Source of the DNA: Novosphingobium meiothermophilum
GTDB lineage: Bacteria > Pseudomonadota > Alphaproteobacteria > Sphingomonadales > Sphingomonadaceae
NCBI RefSeq assembly: GCF_003171715.1
Contig: NZ_QGHL01000017.1
Coordinates: forward strand, 1 to 64,000
Direction: 5' to 3'
Length of the DNA stretch: 64,000 nt
The notes beneath the pieces were generated by a model. That model saw only the letters and a list, made by a program, of their open reading frames with translations, had not been told where the DNA came from and made no database searches. Positions within the stretch are counted from its first letter, which is position 1; every line of letters begins with the position of its first letter. This document shows, piece by piece, positions 52,542 through 61,795 of the stretch. The translations under genes and the position numbers were made by a program.

Positions 52542-54284
52542 GTGTCTGATATTCTCATCAAGAACGGCACCGTCGTCGATGGCACCGGCGCCCCTGCCTT
52601 CAGGGCAGACGTGCGCGTCAAGAACGGCGTGATTGCCGAAGTCGGCCCCGATCTTGCCCCCGGCGGCGAACGCGTGTTCGATGCGGCGGGGTGCCATGTC
52701 ACCCCCGGCTTCATCGAAAGCCACACCCATTATGACGGCACGATGTGGTGGCAGCCCGATCTCGATCCCCTGCCCGGCTATGGCGCCACCACGATGATTC
52801 TCGGCAACTGCGGCTTCTCCGCCGCGCCCCTGCACAAATACATGCCCGCCCAGCGCGAGATGATCGGCATCTTCTCGTTCTTCGAGGACATTCCCGAAGG
52901 CCCCTTCATGCAGAACCTGCCGTGGGACTGGAACACGTGGAGCGAATACCGCGCCTCGGTTGAGCGCAACGTGAAAGTGCCGCTGAACTATGCCGCCTAT
53001 GTCGGCCATATCGCCATCCGCCTTGCGGCCATGGGCGTCGAGGCATGGGAGCGCGAGGCAACGCCCGAAGAGATCGCGAAGATGGCCGAGCTGCTTGACG
53101 ATGCGCTGGCGGCGGGTGCGCTCGGCATGTCGGACAACATGCACGATCACGATGGCCAAAACCGCCCGGTCCCCACGCTCAAGGCCAGCGACGCCGAGTT
53201 CGAGGCGCTGTTCGACGTGATGGAGCGCTATCCCGGCTGCTGCTATCAGGTGATCGTCGATACCTTCATGCGCATGACCGGCCCGGCCAACCTCGAAAGG
53301 CTGGCCAGGCTGCTGGGCGGGCGCAAGATCAAGTGCCAGATCGCGGGCGCCATTCCCACGCTCGATTTCCAGAAGGGCATCCTGCCCGCCATGCAGGAAT
53401 CGGTGCGCAAGATGCGCGAAGCAGGCGTCGATGTCTGGCCGGGCTATGCCCACGTCTCGCCCACGTCCACGCTCAGCCTCGTCAAGTCGCTGATCTTCGC
53501 GCAGTCGAACGACTATGTCTGGCACGAGGTCGTGCTTGAGGACGATCATGCCAAGAAGGCAGCGCTGCTTGCCGATCCGCAATGGCGCGCCCGCGCCCGT
53601 GAAAGCTGGGACAACAACGCCTGGGATCACTCGCCGCTCAAGAACCCGCAGGAGCTGTTCCTGCTCGACAGCGAGAACGGCACCGGCCCGCTCAACATCA
53701 CGCTCAAGGAGTATGCCGACAGCCTTGGCCTGCACCGCTCGGACGCGATGGCCGAATGGATCCTGAAGAACGGCACCCGCTCCACCGTGCACATGGCGCC
53801 CTTCCCCAAGGACGAGGAGCTGACGCTGGAACTGATGAAGGACCCCAAGACCGTCGGCAATATCTCGGATGCGGGCGCGCACCTGCAAATGCTGTGCGGC
53901 GGCGGCGAGAATGCGCTTCTGCTCACGCAATATGTGCGCGAACAGAAGAAGCTGACGCTGGAAGAAGCCATCCACGTGATGACCGGCAAGCTGGCCGGCC
54001 ACTTCAACCTTCATGACCGCGGCGTGATCGCCCCCGGCAAGCGCGCCGACATCGCCGTGTTCAACATGGACGAAATCCAGCGGCGCGAGATGGAAAAGGC
54101 CTTCGACGTGCCCGATGGCCGGGGCGGCACCACCTGGCGCTTCACCCGCAAGCCCATGCCCACCCGCCTCACGCTGGTGAACGGCGTGCCGACCTTCGAG
54201 AACGGCGCCTTCACCGGCGCCATGCCGGGCGAGTTCCTCTCCCCCGCCAACGACGAGGCCGCGCTGGCCGAGGCGGCGGAGTAA
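52542..54284 (+). CDS. Amidohydrolase family protein, N-acyl-D-amino-acid deacylase-like
   Basis: 580 residues from GTG 52542 (GGGAG at 52530 region). The metal site HTHYDG (His61, His63) follows VTPGFIES; GYGATTMILGNCGFSAAP and NISDAGAHLQMLCGGGENAL are typical D-aminoacylase motifs. The C-terminal GVIAPGKRADIAVFNMDEIQ is the composite beta-sandwich. No signal peptide, so cytoplasmic. It could cleave an amide, such as a conjugated bile acid, or be a lactonase/hydrolase in ring cleavage; both are inferred. It precedes a Coq4-like gene and a TonB receptor. Confidence 0.85.
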   Translation: MSDILIKNGTVVDGTGAPAFRADVRVKNGVIAEVGPDLAPGGERVFDAAGCHVTPGFIESHTHYDGTMWWQPDLDPLPGYGATTMILGNCGFSAAPLHKYMPAQREMIGIFSFFEDIPEGPFMQNLPWDWNTWSEYRASVERNVKVPLNYAAYVGHIAIRLAAMGVEAWEREATPEEIAKMAELLDDALAAGALGMSDNMHDHDGQNRPVPTLKASDAEFEALFDVMERYPGCCYQVIVDTFMRMTGPANLERLARLLGGRKIKCQIAGAIPTLDFQKGILPAMQESVRKMREAGVDVWPGYAHVSPTSTLSLVKSLIFAQSNDYVWHEVVLEDDHAKKAALLADPQWRARARESWDNNAWDHSPLKNPQELFLLDSENGTGPLNITLKEYADSLGLHRSDAMAEWILKNGTRSTVHMAPFPKDEELTLELMKDPKTVGNISDAGAHLQMLCGGGENALLLTQYVREQKKLTLEEAIHVMTGKLAGHFNLHDRGVIAPGKRADIAVFNMDEIQRREMEKAFDVPDGRGGTTWRFTRKPMPTRLTLVNGVPTFENGAFTGAMPGEFLSPANDEAALAEAAE

Positions 54285-54338
54285 CCCCCCAATGCCTTGC
54301 GCGAGGGCAACTCCCCCAAGGTGAACCCTCGCACAAAA

Positions 54339-54368
54339 GGGGGCGTCCATTCCCTCCCGGACGCCCCC
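54339..54368 (+). terminator. GC-rich stem-loop between amidohydrolase and Coq4-like genes
   Basis: GGGGGCGTCC (54339-54348) pairs perfectly with GGACGCCCCC (54359-54368) around a 10-nt loop. Followed within 10 nt by CTTTTC. It may partly terminate amidohydrolase transcripts or stabilise mRNA ends. Confidence 0.55.
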
Positions 54369-54414
54369 GAACCTTTTCGCAGGAATGCTGTCGCACAAGA
54401 GAGGATGCCGGAAC

Positions 54415-55293
54415 ATGAGCGAAGCAAAGATCGGCGATGCCGACCGGGCCTACTTCAACGGAGCCATCCGCAAGATCGAGACCGAAAGCTCGGTGCTCGT
54501 CAGCTCGTCGAAGTATCTCAACCACGCGGGGCTGCGCGCCCTGATCGCGCAGGAAATGCTGCGCCGCAACGGGCCTGATCTGCCCAACACCGCCTATATT
54601 CCCGAAGTGGCCCAGATCCTCCACGATCTTGAGGACATGCCGCGCATCATCGAACTGTTCGAAATGGAAAAGGCGCGCCTGCCGCTCTTTGCCAGATGGC
54701 TGGAAAAGCGCAGCCTTGCCAACTTTACCCTGGCTGAAACGAAGGACTGCGCGCCCGGCACGCTGGGCGCGATGATCCACGATTTCATGGCCAATTCGGG
54801 CTACCAGCTCGATCTGTTCTTTCAGGAAATCCAGGTGGTGAACGATTTCACCTTCTACCTGCGGCAGACCGCGCTGACCCACGACATCGAGCACATGATT
54901 ACCGGCTTCGGCCCCAACCATGGCGGCGAGATCGCGCTGCTTTCGGCCAACATGCACGCCAAGGCGCGCTACTTCCACCCGGAACTGTCGAACTTCTTCA
55001 GCCGCATCGCCTTCTACCTGAAGGCCAAGACAGTGATGAAGGACGGCCTGTTCTATCCCGAAGCGATGGTCGTGAACCTTGAGGCCGAGTTCATGGGCGC
55101 CCAGCAGGGCCGCAACTGGAAATATCCGCTGATGCTGGTGGACTGGCGCGAATACGTGAACGTGCAGGTCGAGGACATCCGCCGCGAACTGAACATCACC
55201 CCCGTGGTCGACAACCGCTGGGATCACACGAACCGCCTCTGCAACGAGGATGATCCCAATTACGGGCAGCCGCTGCTGGAGGCCGCCGAGTAA
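54415..55293 (+). CDS. Coq4-like protein
   Basis: 292 residues. The motif HDIEH at residues 156-160 and Glu172 (HDxxH-x11-E, within THDIEHMITGFGPNHGGE) is the zinc/C1-decarboxylation signature of Coq4. In ubiquinone synthesis Coq4 acts on a substituted benzoquinone ring. Here it is far from any ubi gene, with the amidohydrolase before it and a TonB receptor after it, so a paralogue working on a steroid-derived substrate is possible. GAGGA lies before the ATG. The N-terminal 60 residues (SSKYLNHAGLRALIAQEMLR) show no known domain. Confidence 0.78.
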   Translation: MSEAKIGDADRAYFNGAIRKIETESSVLVSSSKYLNHAGLRALIAQEMLRRNGPDLPNTAYIPEVAQILHDLEDMPRIIELFEMEKARLPLFARWLEKRSLANFTLAETKDCAPGTLGAMIHDFMANSGYQLDLFFQEIQVVNDFTFYLRQTALTHDIEHMITGFGPNHGGEIALLSANMHAKARYFHPELSNFFSRIAFYLKAKTVMKDGLFYPEAMVVNLEAEFMGAQQGRNWKYPLMLVDWREYVNVQVEDIRRELNITPVVDNRWDHTNRLCNEDDPNYGQPLLEAAE

Positions 55294-55457
55294 TGCCACG
55301 GGCGCAGGGGGCTTCGCTGCCGCACAGGCCAAAGGCCCCGCCTGACTGAATACTGCCGGGGCGGCGGGCGTAATGCGCCTTGCCGCCCCGATTGCTTGTG
55401 TCACGGCCGAAAAACCGCCGGGCGCATACAAAGAATGACAATGACGGAGGGAGAAGG

Positions 55458-57893
55458 ATGATGAAAGCACGGCAAATCCGGGCAGGTCTTCGGGGCTGCA
55501 CGGTTCTCGCACTGGGAGCGGCCATGATGGTGCCGCAAGCGGTGCTGGCGGCAGAGGCCGACGATCAGGAACAGCCCCAGCAGACGAGCGGCAGCGGCAT
55601 TGGCGTGGCCGAGATCATCGTTACGGCCCAGCGCCGCGAGGAAAGCCTGCAAAAGGTGCCCGTGGCCGTGACCGCGATCGGTGCCGAGCAGCTTGAGGCA
55701 CTGCGCGTCACCAGCGTGCGCAACATTGCGGGGCTTGCCCCCAGCCTTCAGTTCAACACGCAGGGCCAGCAGTCCAACCCCACCATCATCATCCGCGGCG
55801 TGTCATCAGGCACCTCGTCGAACTCGGTCGATCCCAAGGTCGGCATGTATATCGACGGGGTCTATATCGGCCGCGCGGTCGGCTCGCTGCTCGATTTTGC
55901 CGATATCCAGCGCGTCGAGGTGCTGCGCGGGCCGCAGGGCACCCTGTTCGGGCGCAACGCCACATCGGGCGCCATCAGCATCACCACCGCTGCGCCAAAG
56001 GGCGAATGGGGCCTTCGCGCCACCGGTTCCTATGGCAATTACGATGCGTTTCGCGGCAAGGTCACGCTCGATCTGCCGCAGATCGGCCCTTTCTCGATCC
56101 GCCTGTCCTATCTGCACGATCAGATCGATGGCGACGTGACCAACACGATGGCGGGCAAGGGTCTCAACATTGCCCTGCGCGCGCCGGAGTTCGGCACGCA
56201 GCGCTTTGTCGACAAGCTGGGCTACCGCAATGTCGATGGCGGTCAGGTGGCCGTTCGCGGCGAGTTCGGCAATCTCACGGCCGACTACCGCTTCGACTAT
56301 ACCGATACGCGCGCATCGGGCCGCGCCATGCAGAGCCTTGGCGTGATCCCGGATGCGTCCGGCCAGTTGCTCGGCCCCATCGTTGCGCTCCAGCCCTTCT
56401 TCGGCGGCACCACCAACGAGGGGCTGAACGGCCCGCTCTCCTCGGTCGCGGCGGCCACCAGCGAGGAGCATGTCGTGACGCAAGGCCACAGCCTCACGCT
56501 CACGCTTGATGCCTCGGACAATTTCGTCGTCAAGTCGATCACCGCCTATCGCAAGTTCCGGCAGGATCCGGTGATTTTCGATCTCGGCTCGGCGGGCGGG
56601 ATGCGCTTCACGCTCCAGCAGCTTGGCGTTCTGCTCACCCCCGGCCTTACGCCGGCGCAAGTGCAGGCGGGCCTGTTCAACCCGGCCAACCTGCCCGGTC
56701 CCAACGACTATTTCTTCCCGCTGCTTTCGGCCCGCGCCACCCGGCAAAGCCAGTTCAGCCAGGAACTGCAATTCCAGATCACCAACGACAGCTTCCAGCT
56801 CACCGCAGGTCTGTTCTATTTCCACGAAAACTCGCCCGGCACCGAAGTGCTCGGCATTCTCTCGCCCACGCCCAACGCCACGATCGTGCCCACTCCGTTC
56901 GATGCGATCTTCGGCAGCGGGCTTACGCGCACCGTGGGCATCAATGATTCCTTCGCCGGTTATGCCCAGCTCACCTGGCATCTTTCCGATACCTTCGATC
57001 TTACCGGCGGCATCCGCGGCACGATCGATGATCGCCAGCTTGAAATCACCGCCATTTCCGGCGCGCAGGGCGGCACGCTGGGCGTGGGCACCTATAACCA
57101 GACCTACAAGAAGCTGACATGGACCGGAATCGCCACCTGGCGGCCGACCGATCAGACCATGCTCTTTGCCAAGGTTGCGACGGGTTATGTTTCGGGCGGC
57201 ATCCTTTCGGGCATTTCCTATCGCCCGGAAAACATGACAAGCTACGAAGTGGGCGCAAAGACCCAGTTCCTCGACAACCGCGTGCGCCTGAACATCGCTG
57301 CCTACTATAACGATTACAATGATTTGCAGACGCAGAACTTCATCAATGGGCGGCAGTTCTTCGACAATGCGGGCAAGGCCAAGATCAAGGGATTCGAGGC
57401 CGAACTCGATGTGGTGCCGGTGCGCGGCCTCAACCTTGCAGGCAGCCTCGCCTATACCGATTTCGATTACGACACCTTCATCCTCAACGGACAGGAAGTA
57501 GCGCCCTTTGCCCGGCCCACCTATTTCTCGAACTGGACCGGGCGGGCGGCGGCCACCTATACCTCGCCCGATCTCACCAGCCGGGGCGGGCATGTTTCGG
57601 CGCTGATCGAGGCGCGCTATCGCAGCGCCTATTTCCTCACGTCCACCCCGCTGCGCAATCTGGCCGGACAGGCCGTGCTGGAAGACCGCAACCGCCAGCC
57701 CGCCTACTGGCTCGTCAATGGCAGGCTGGGCCTTGCCGATCTGCCCGTGGGCGGCACGCGGGTTTCGATCTCGGCCTTCGGCGACAATCTGCTCGACAAG
57801 CGCTACATCAGCTTCGGTGCGCCGGTGCTCCTGTTCACCGGCACCTACGAACGCGGCCGCACCTACGGTGTGGAAGTGGGTTTTGCGTTCTGA
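55458..57893 (+). CDS. TonB-dependent outer-membrane receptor
   Basis: 811 residues from ATG 55458 (GGAGG 7 nt upstream; a second ATG follows). Signal peptide with a hydrophobic core GCTVLALGAAMMVPQAVLA, cleavage near residue 31. Then the box AEIIVTAQRREESLQKVPVA, plug (PTIIIRGVSSGTSSNSVDPK, RGPQGTLFGRNATSGAIS) and a beta-barrel ending in GRTYGVEVGFAF. Same subclass as the receptor at 11972. Probably takes up steroid or bile-salt substrate for the amidohydrolase/Coq4 genes before it. A hairpin terminator follows. Confidence 0.92.
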   Translation: MMKARQIRAGLRGCTVLALGAAMMVPQAVLAAEADDQEQPQQTSGSGIGVAEIIVTAQRREESLQKVPVAVTAIGAEQLEALRVTSVRNIAGLAPSLQFNTQGQQSNPTIIIRGVSSGTSSNSVDPKVGMYIDGVYIGRAVGSLLDFADIQRVEVLRGPQGTLFGRNATSGAISITTAAPKGEWGLRATGSYGNYDAFRGKVTLDLPQIGPFSIRLSYLHDQIDGDVTNTMAGKGLNIALRAPEFGTQRFVDKLGYRNVDGGQVAVRGEFGNLTADYRFDYTDTRASGRAMQSLGVIPDASGQLLGPIVALQPFFGGTTNEGLNGPLSSVAAATSEEHVVTQGHSLTLTLDASDNFVVKSITAYRKFRQDPVIFDLGSAGGMRFTLQQLGVLLTPGLTPAQVQAGLFNPANLPGPNDYFFPLLSARATRQSQFSQELQFQITNDSFQLTAGLFYFHENSPGTEVLGILSPTPNATIVPTPFDAIFGSGLTRTVGINDSFAGYAQLTWHLSDTFDLTGGIRGTIDDRQLEITAISGAQGGTLGVGTYNQTYKKLTWTGIATWRPTDQTMLFAKVATGYVSGGILSGISYRPENMTSYEVGAKTQFLDNRVRLNIAAYYNDYNDLQTQNFINGRQFFDNAGKAKIKGFEAELDVVPVRGLNLAGSLAYTDFDYDTFILNGQEVAPFARPTYFSNWTGRAAATYTSPDLTSRGGHVSALIEARYRSAYFLTSTPLRNLAGQAVLEDRNRQPAYWLVNGRLGLADLPVGGTRVSISAFGDNLLDKRYISFGAPVLLFTGTYERGRTYGVEVGFAF

Positions 57894-57901
57894 AGCGTAA
57901 T

Positions 57902-57926
57902 GGCGCGCCCGCTGGCCGGGCGCGCC
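57902..57926 (+). terminator. Hairpin terminator after the TonB receptor
   Basis: GGCGCGCCCG (57902-57911) and CGGGCGCGCC (57917-57926) form a perfect 10-bp stem with a 5-nt loop, 9 nt after the receptor stop. The following GCTTTC has only a short T-run. It may act for both convergent transcripts. Confidence 0.6.
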
Positions 57927-57966
57927 GCTTTCAAGATTCGATGTTCTGGAGCGTGATTTCGCGTCA

Positions 57967-58494
57967 TCAGGATGGCGCGATCACGCCCTCGCCCTCGCGC
58001 CAGATGGGGCGGATCTGGGGATCATCGTAGATTTCCATGATCTCGAACACGTTGCCGAAGAAATCGCGGCAATAGGTCGCGGCATAGCCATGCTTGCGCC
58101 CCTGCGCATCGGTGGTGATGCCGTCCATCGCGGGCGGGGCGTGAACACGGATGCCCGCTTCGATCAGGCGGGCATGGCAGGCCTGAATGTCCTCCACCTG
58201 CACGGCAAAGTGTGTGTAACCATGATGGTTCACACCTCTGTCAGGGTCTTGCCGTTCCGGTTCGGGAGCAGAATATTCGAACACCTCGATATGCGCATTG
58301 CCCAGCCTGCACATGAACTGGCGCGCCGCGCTGCCCTTCAGGCCGATCACTTCGTCGATGAAGGGATTGTCGCGCCATTCCAGCGGCGGCCCCACCTCGA
58401 CCGCGCCAAGCAGGTCGATGTAGAAGCGGCGCGCCATGTCGAGATCGGGGACCGAGATCCCGATATGCTGGATTCCCTTGGCCCCGATGCTCAT
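57967..58494 (-). CDS. VOC (glyoxalase/bleomycin-resistance) family protein
   Basis: 175 residues, one pair of beta-alpha-beta-beta-beta units. The metal ligands appear as His10 in IQHIGISVPDLDMARRFY, His in GYTHFAVQVEDIQACHARL and Glu in NVFEIMEIYDD. It is too short for an extradiol dioxygenase such as HsaC (about 290 residues, two modules). It follows an SDR after 38 nt. Function could be epimerase, lyase or a binding protein; not resolved. Confidence 0.82.
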   Translation of the reverse strand: MSIGAKGIQHIGISVPDLDMARRFYIDLLGAVEVGPPLEWRDNPFIDEVIGLKGSAARQFMCRLGNAHIEVFEYSAPEPERQDPDRGVNHHGYTHFAVQVEDIQACHARLIEAGIRVHAPPAMDGITTDAQGRKHGYAATYCRDFFGNVFEIMEIYDDPQIRPIWREGEGVIAPS

Positions 58495-58532
58495 GGCGCG
58501 CCCCTCACAACTGCCTGTGCGGCAATGCCCGA

Positions 58533-59294
58533 TCAGAACTGGACCCGCTTGGTAAAGCCGCCATCCACCACAAGGTTGGTGCCCGTGGTGTAGGACGATG
58601 CCGGGCTGGCAAGGAACACCACGGCCCTGGCCACTTCTTCCGGCCCGCCGAAGCGGCCCAGCGCAAATCCGGCCTCGACCGACTTGTACAGATCGGGCGC
58701 GGCGGTTTCGATCACGTCCCAGTTGCCGCCGGCAAACTTGATCGGCCCCGGCGAAACCGTGTTCACGCGGATGCCCTTGGGGCCAAGCGCCTGGCTGAGC
58801 TGGCCAGCATATACGATCAGCGCGCCCTTGAGCGCATTGTAGCCCTGCGGCACGATGAAGGTTTCAAGGCCCGCGGTCGAAGCGGTAATTACCACCGAGG
58901 CCGCATCGGACTTTTCCAGATAGGGTTCGAGCACTTCCACCCCGATGACCGAGCCCATGATGTCGTGATCGAGGCCCTTCTGCCAATCGCCGGTGGCGCC
59001 CGATCCCGATGTGGAGATCATCGGCACGAAGATGTCGCACCCGCCCAGCTTTTCGGCCGCGTCCTTCAGCCACGCGCGATAGGCATCGTGGCCCGCGTCC
59101 ATGTCGAAAGCTGATCCGAAAACCTTGACGCCGTGCTTTTCAAGCGAAGCGGCGGTTTCGGCCACCTGTTCGGGATTGCGCGAGCAGAACGCCACGTCAG
59201 CCCCTTCGGCGGCGAAAATCTCGACCGCCGCGCGGCCGATGCCGCGGCTGCCGCCGGTCAGGATAACCTTCTTGCCCTTGAGTCCCAGATCCAT
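58533..59294 (-). CDS. SDR family oxidoreductase
   Basis: 253 residues. TGGSRGIG, a PMIST segment in place of NNAG, TASTAG and YNALK as Tyr/Lys, NTVSPGPIKFAGGNW and LVVDGGFTKRVQF. The altered NNAG region is a departure from classical SDRs. It heads a two-gene minus operon with the VOC protein and is divergent from the SDR at 59441 (146 nt between starts). Confidence 0.83.
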   Translation of the reverse strand: MDLGLKGKKVILTGGSRGIGRAAVEIFAAEGADVAFCSRNPEQVAETAASLEKHGVKVFGSAFDMDAGHDAYRAWLKDAAEKLGGCDIFVPMISTSGSGATGDWQKGLDHDIMGSVIGVEVLEPYLEKSDAASVVITASTAGLETFIVPQGYNALKGALIVYAGQLSQALGPKGIRVNTVSPGPIKFAGGNWDVIETAAPDLYKSVEAGFALGRFGGPEEVARAVVFLASPASSYTTGTNLVVDGGFTKRVQF

Positions 59295-59440
59295 GCGCCT
59301 TGCTCCTCTGTCCCGAAAAAACTTCGTTGCAGCATCCTTGGAGCCGCACCCCGTGCCAAGCCACTCCCCTTTTGAACAGGAAATGCGCGCGCCTGCATGG
59401 TGGTAGCCAGCGGGGCACGGATTCTTGGGAGCAAACGATA

Positions 59441-60259
59441 ATGGCCGGACAAACGGGACGTCTCGAAGGCAAGAGTGCCGTGGTGCTGGGCGCCAGCAGC
59501 GAAGGCAACATGGGGCAGGTGATTGCCGAAAGGCTCATGGCCGAAGGCGCAAGGGTGCTGGTGGCGGGCCGCAAGCAGGCCGTGCTCGAAGCCTTTGCCG
59601 CGCGCACCGGCTGTGCATGGACCGCGTGCGACATCACCGATGAAGCCAGCGTTAACGCGCTGGCCGATACCGCCATGGCGAAGCTTGGCGGGATCGACAT
59701 CGCCATCAACGCCACCGGCTGGGGCCTGCTCAAACCCTTCCTCGATGTGACGCGCGAAGAGCTTGAGGCGATGACCGCGCTCCAGCTCATCGGGCCGCAC
59801 CAGTTCTTTCAGGCGATGATTCGCAAGATGGCGCGGTCCATGGGCGGCAATGGCGGCTCGATCATCACGATCAGTTCGGCCACGGCCACGATCATGCTGA
59901 ACGATCATGCCATCTACATGGGCACCAAGGCGGGCACCGATCATATCGTGCGCTGCATTGCCAACGAGTTCGGCCATGAAGGCATCCGCGCCAATTCGGT
60001 CTCGCCGGGGCTGACCGACACGCCGATGAACGCCGAGGCGAAGCAAGTGCCGGGCCTGTTCGAATCGTTCCGCAATTCCTACCCGCTGGGCCGCTGGGGC
60101 ACCTCGGAAGACGTGGCCGCGGCCATCGTGTTCCTCGCCAGCGACGAATGCTTCATGACCGGCGAGAACCTTCAGGTGAACGGCGGCCTCACCCTGCGCC
60201 GCAACCCCACGCGCGAGGAAATCGCCGCTTCGGTGGCCAAGGCCACGGGACAGGGCTGA
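59441..60259 (+). CDS. SDR family oxidoreductase (atypical cofactor loop)
   Basis: 272 residues from ATG 59441. The cofactor loop is LGASSEGNMG rather than TGxxxGIG, INATGW replaces NNAG, and YMGTK gives Tyr/Lys; ENLQVNGGLTLRRNPTREEI ends the protein. It is followed after 4 nt by a FAD dehydrogenase, so the two form an operon. The loop resembles FabI-like enoyl-reductase-type SDRs. The substrate is probably a steroid ketone or enone. Confidence 0.82.
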   Translation: MAGQTGRLEGKSAVVLGASSEGNMGQVIAERLMAEGARVLVAGRKQAVLEAFAARTGCAWTACDITDEASVNALADTAMAKLGGIDIAINATGWGLLKPFLDVTREELEAMTALQLIGPHQFFQAMIRKMARSMGGNGGSIITISSATATIMLNDHAIYMGTKAGTDHIVRCIANEFGHEGIRANSVSPGLTDTPMNAEAKQVPGLFESFRNSYPLGRWGTSEDVAAAIVFLASDECFMTGENLQVNGGLTLRRNPTREEIAASVAKATGQG

Positions 60260-60263
60260 GCCG

Positions 60264-61739
60264 ATGACGGACAAGGTTGATATTCCCCGGATCATCCGCC
60301 CTGCCGAAGTTGCGCAGTGGGATCAGGAAGTGGATGTGCTTGTGGCCGGTCAGGGCGCGGCCGGAACCTGCGCTGCGCTTGAGGCGCATCGCGCCGGGGC
60401 GCAAGTGCTCATCGTCGAGCGCGCTTCGGGCGGTGGCGGGGCCAGCGCGCTGTCTTCGGGCATCTGGTATCTGGGCGGCGGCACGGCAGTGCAGCAGGCC
60501 GCAGGCTATGACGACGATGCCGAGCAGCTTGCCGCCTTCCTTCTGGCAAGCTGTGATCCGCTTGATCCCAATGCCGCGCTTGCCTTCGCACGCGACTGCA
60601 AGGACCACTTCGACTGGCTTGAGGCGCAAGGCGTGCCGTTCGAGCGGACCTATTTCCCCGGCAAGGCCGTCTGGCTGGAAGACACCACCTGCCTGATGTG
60701 GACCGGCAACGAAAAGGCATGGCCCTATCGCGAGGCGGCCCGCCCGGCGCCGCGCGGCCACAAGGTGGCGGGCGTGGGCGAGAACGCGGGCGCGGCAGGC
60801 ATGAAACCGCTGCTTGAACGCTGCGAAGCCGAGGGCATTGCCGCGATCTATGACAGCGCGGTGATTGCCCTGGTGCAGGACGAGGCGGATAACCGCGTGA
60901 TCGGCGTGAAGGTGCGCCAGCCGGGGCGCGAGTTCTTCGTGCGCGCGCGGCGCGGGGTGATCGTGGCCTGCGGCAGCCACAACATGTGCGAACCGCTCAT
61001 CAAGAAGCATCTGCCGCTGCTGTCGGAAACCAGCGAGCCGCTCGGCATTCCCAGCAATGATGGCGCGGGCGTGCGGCTTGGCCTTTCGGCAGGGGCCGAT
61101 GCGGTGGCCATGGACGGGGTGATCCCCACGGCTTCGATCTATCCGCCCGGCCAGCTCATCAAGGGCATCGTGGTCAACCGCAACGGCGAACGTTTCGTTG
61201 CCGAAGATGTCTATCACGGTCGCCTCGGCAACTTCGTGATGGAGCAGCCGGGGCAAACCGCCTACCTCATTGTCGACAGCGAGATCTTCGCCTACCCGGA
61301 AAACCCGCTGGCCCGGCACACCTTCATCGATGGCTGGGAAACGGTCGAGGAAATGGAGGCGGGGCTTGCCCTGCCGCCCGGTGCGCTGGTGGAAACGATG
61401 CGCGCCTACAATGCCGATGCCGCGCGCGGGGTGGACAGCCGCTTCCACAAGCATCCTGACTGGATCAAGCCGCTCGATGCCGGTCCCTATGCCGCCTTCG
61501 ACATCAGCTTCGACAAGTCGCACTACCTGTTCATCACGCTGGGCGGGATCAAGACCGACGCCACGGGCCGCGCGCTCGATCTGAAATCGAACGTCATTCC
61601 CGGCCTTTACGTGGTGGGCGCCAGCGCCGCGCACATTCCGCGCACCGGCAAGGCCTATGCCTCCGGCCTCAGCCTCGGCCCCGGCTCCTACTTCGGCCGC
61701 CGCGCCGGACGCCACGCCGCAGGCGCCAACTGGGGCTGA
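60264..61739 (+). CDS. FAD-dependent steroid dehydrogenase-like oxidoreductase, paralogue of 36485
   Basis: 491 residues. VDVLVAGQGAAGTCAALEAH, ASGGGGASALSSGIWYLGGG, RRGVIVACGSHNMCEPLIKK and the C-terminal LYVVGASAAHIPRTGKAYAS align with the protein at 36485 along the length. Lacks the YPGPG of canonical KstD. Coupled to the SDR before it (4-nt gap). Its stop lies 15 nt before the left 41-bp repeat of the restriction cassette, so the ligase gene at 63307 probably followed it directly before insertion. Confidence 0.83.
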   Translation: MTDKVDIPRIIRPAEVAQWDQEVDVLVAGQGAAGTCAALEAHRAGAQVLIVERASGGGGASALSSGIWYLGGGTAVQQAAGYDDDAEQLAAFLLASCDPLDPNAALAFARDCKDHFDWLEAQGVPFERTYFPGKAVWLEDTTCLMWTGNEKAWPYREAARPAPRGHKVAGVGENAGAAGMKPLLERCEAEGIAAIYDSAVIALVQDEADNRVIGVKVRQPGREFFVRARRGVIVACGSHNMCEPLIKKHLPLLSETSEPLGIPSNDGAGVRLGLSAGADAVAMDGVIPTASIYPPGQLIKGIVVNRNGERFVAEDVYHGRLGNFVMEQPGQTAYLIVDSEIFAYPENPLARHTFIDGWETVEEMEAGLALPPGALVETMRAYNADAARGVDSRFHKHPDWIKPLDAGPYAAFDISFDKSHYLFITLGGIKTDATGRALDLKSNVIPGLYVVGASAAHIPRTGKAYASGLSLGPGSYFGRRAGRHAAGANWG

Positions 61740-61754
61740 AGCAATGGCTGGCGG

Positions 61755-61795
61755 CGCCTACCCCGCCGCCAGCTTTTCCCTGATCGCTGCGCGCA
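61755..61795. repeat. 41-bp direct repeat, left copy (restriction cassette border)
   Basis: Identical over 41 nt to 63304-63344. The left copy corresponds to the last 12-13 codons plus stop of the CoA-ligase gene but is detached from it (the homologous frame breaks right after). It marks one border of a 1549-bp insertion. Confidence 0.85.

Noticed and set aside
52392..54416. Continuous minus-strand frame extending the HTH regulator to a 943-residue protein
   Set aside because: It is antisense to the well-supported amidohydrolase; codon pattern and residue content (Gly/His/Arg-rich, no family) are those of a GC-rich shadow frame, and the HTH start at 52391 explains the gene.
57967..58494. VOC protein as the missing HsaC extradiol dioxygenase
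   Set aside because: Only 175 residues with one module, while HsaC-type enzymes have two modules and about 290-300 residues.
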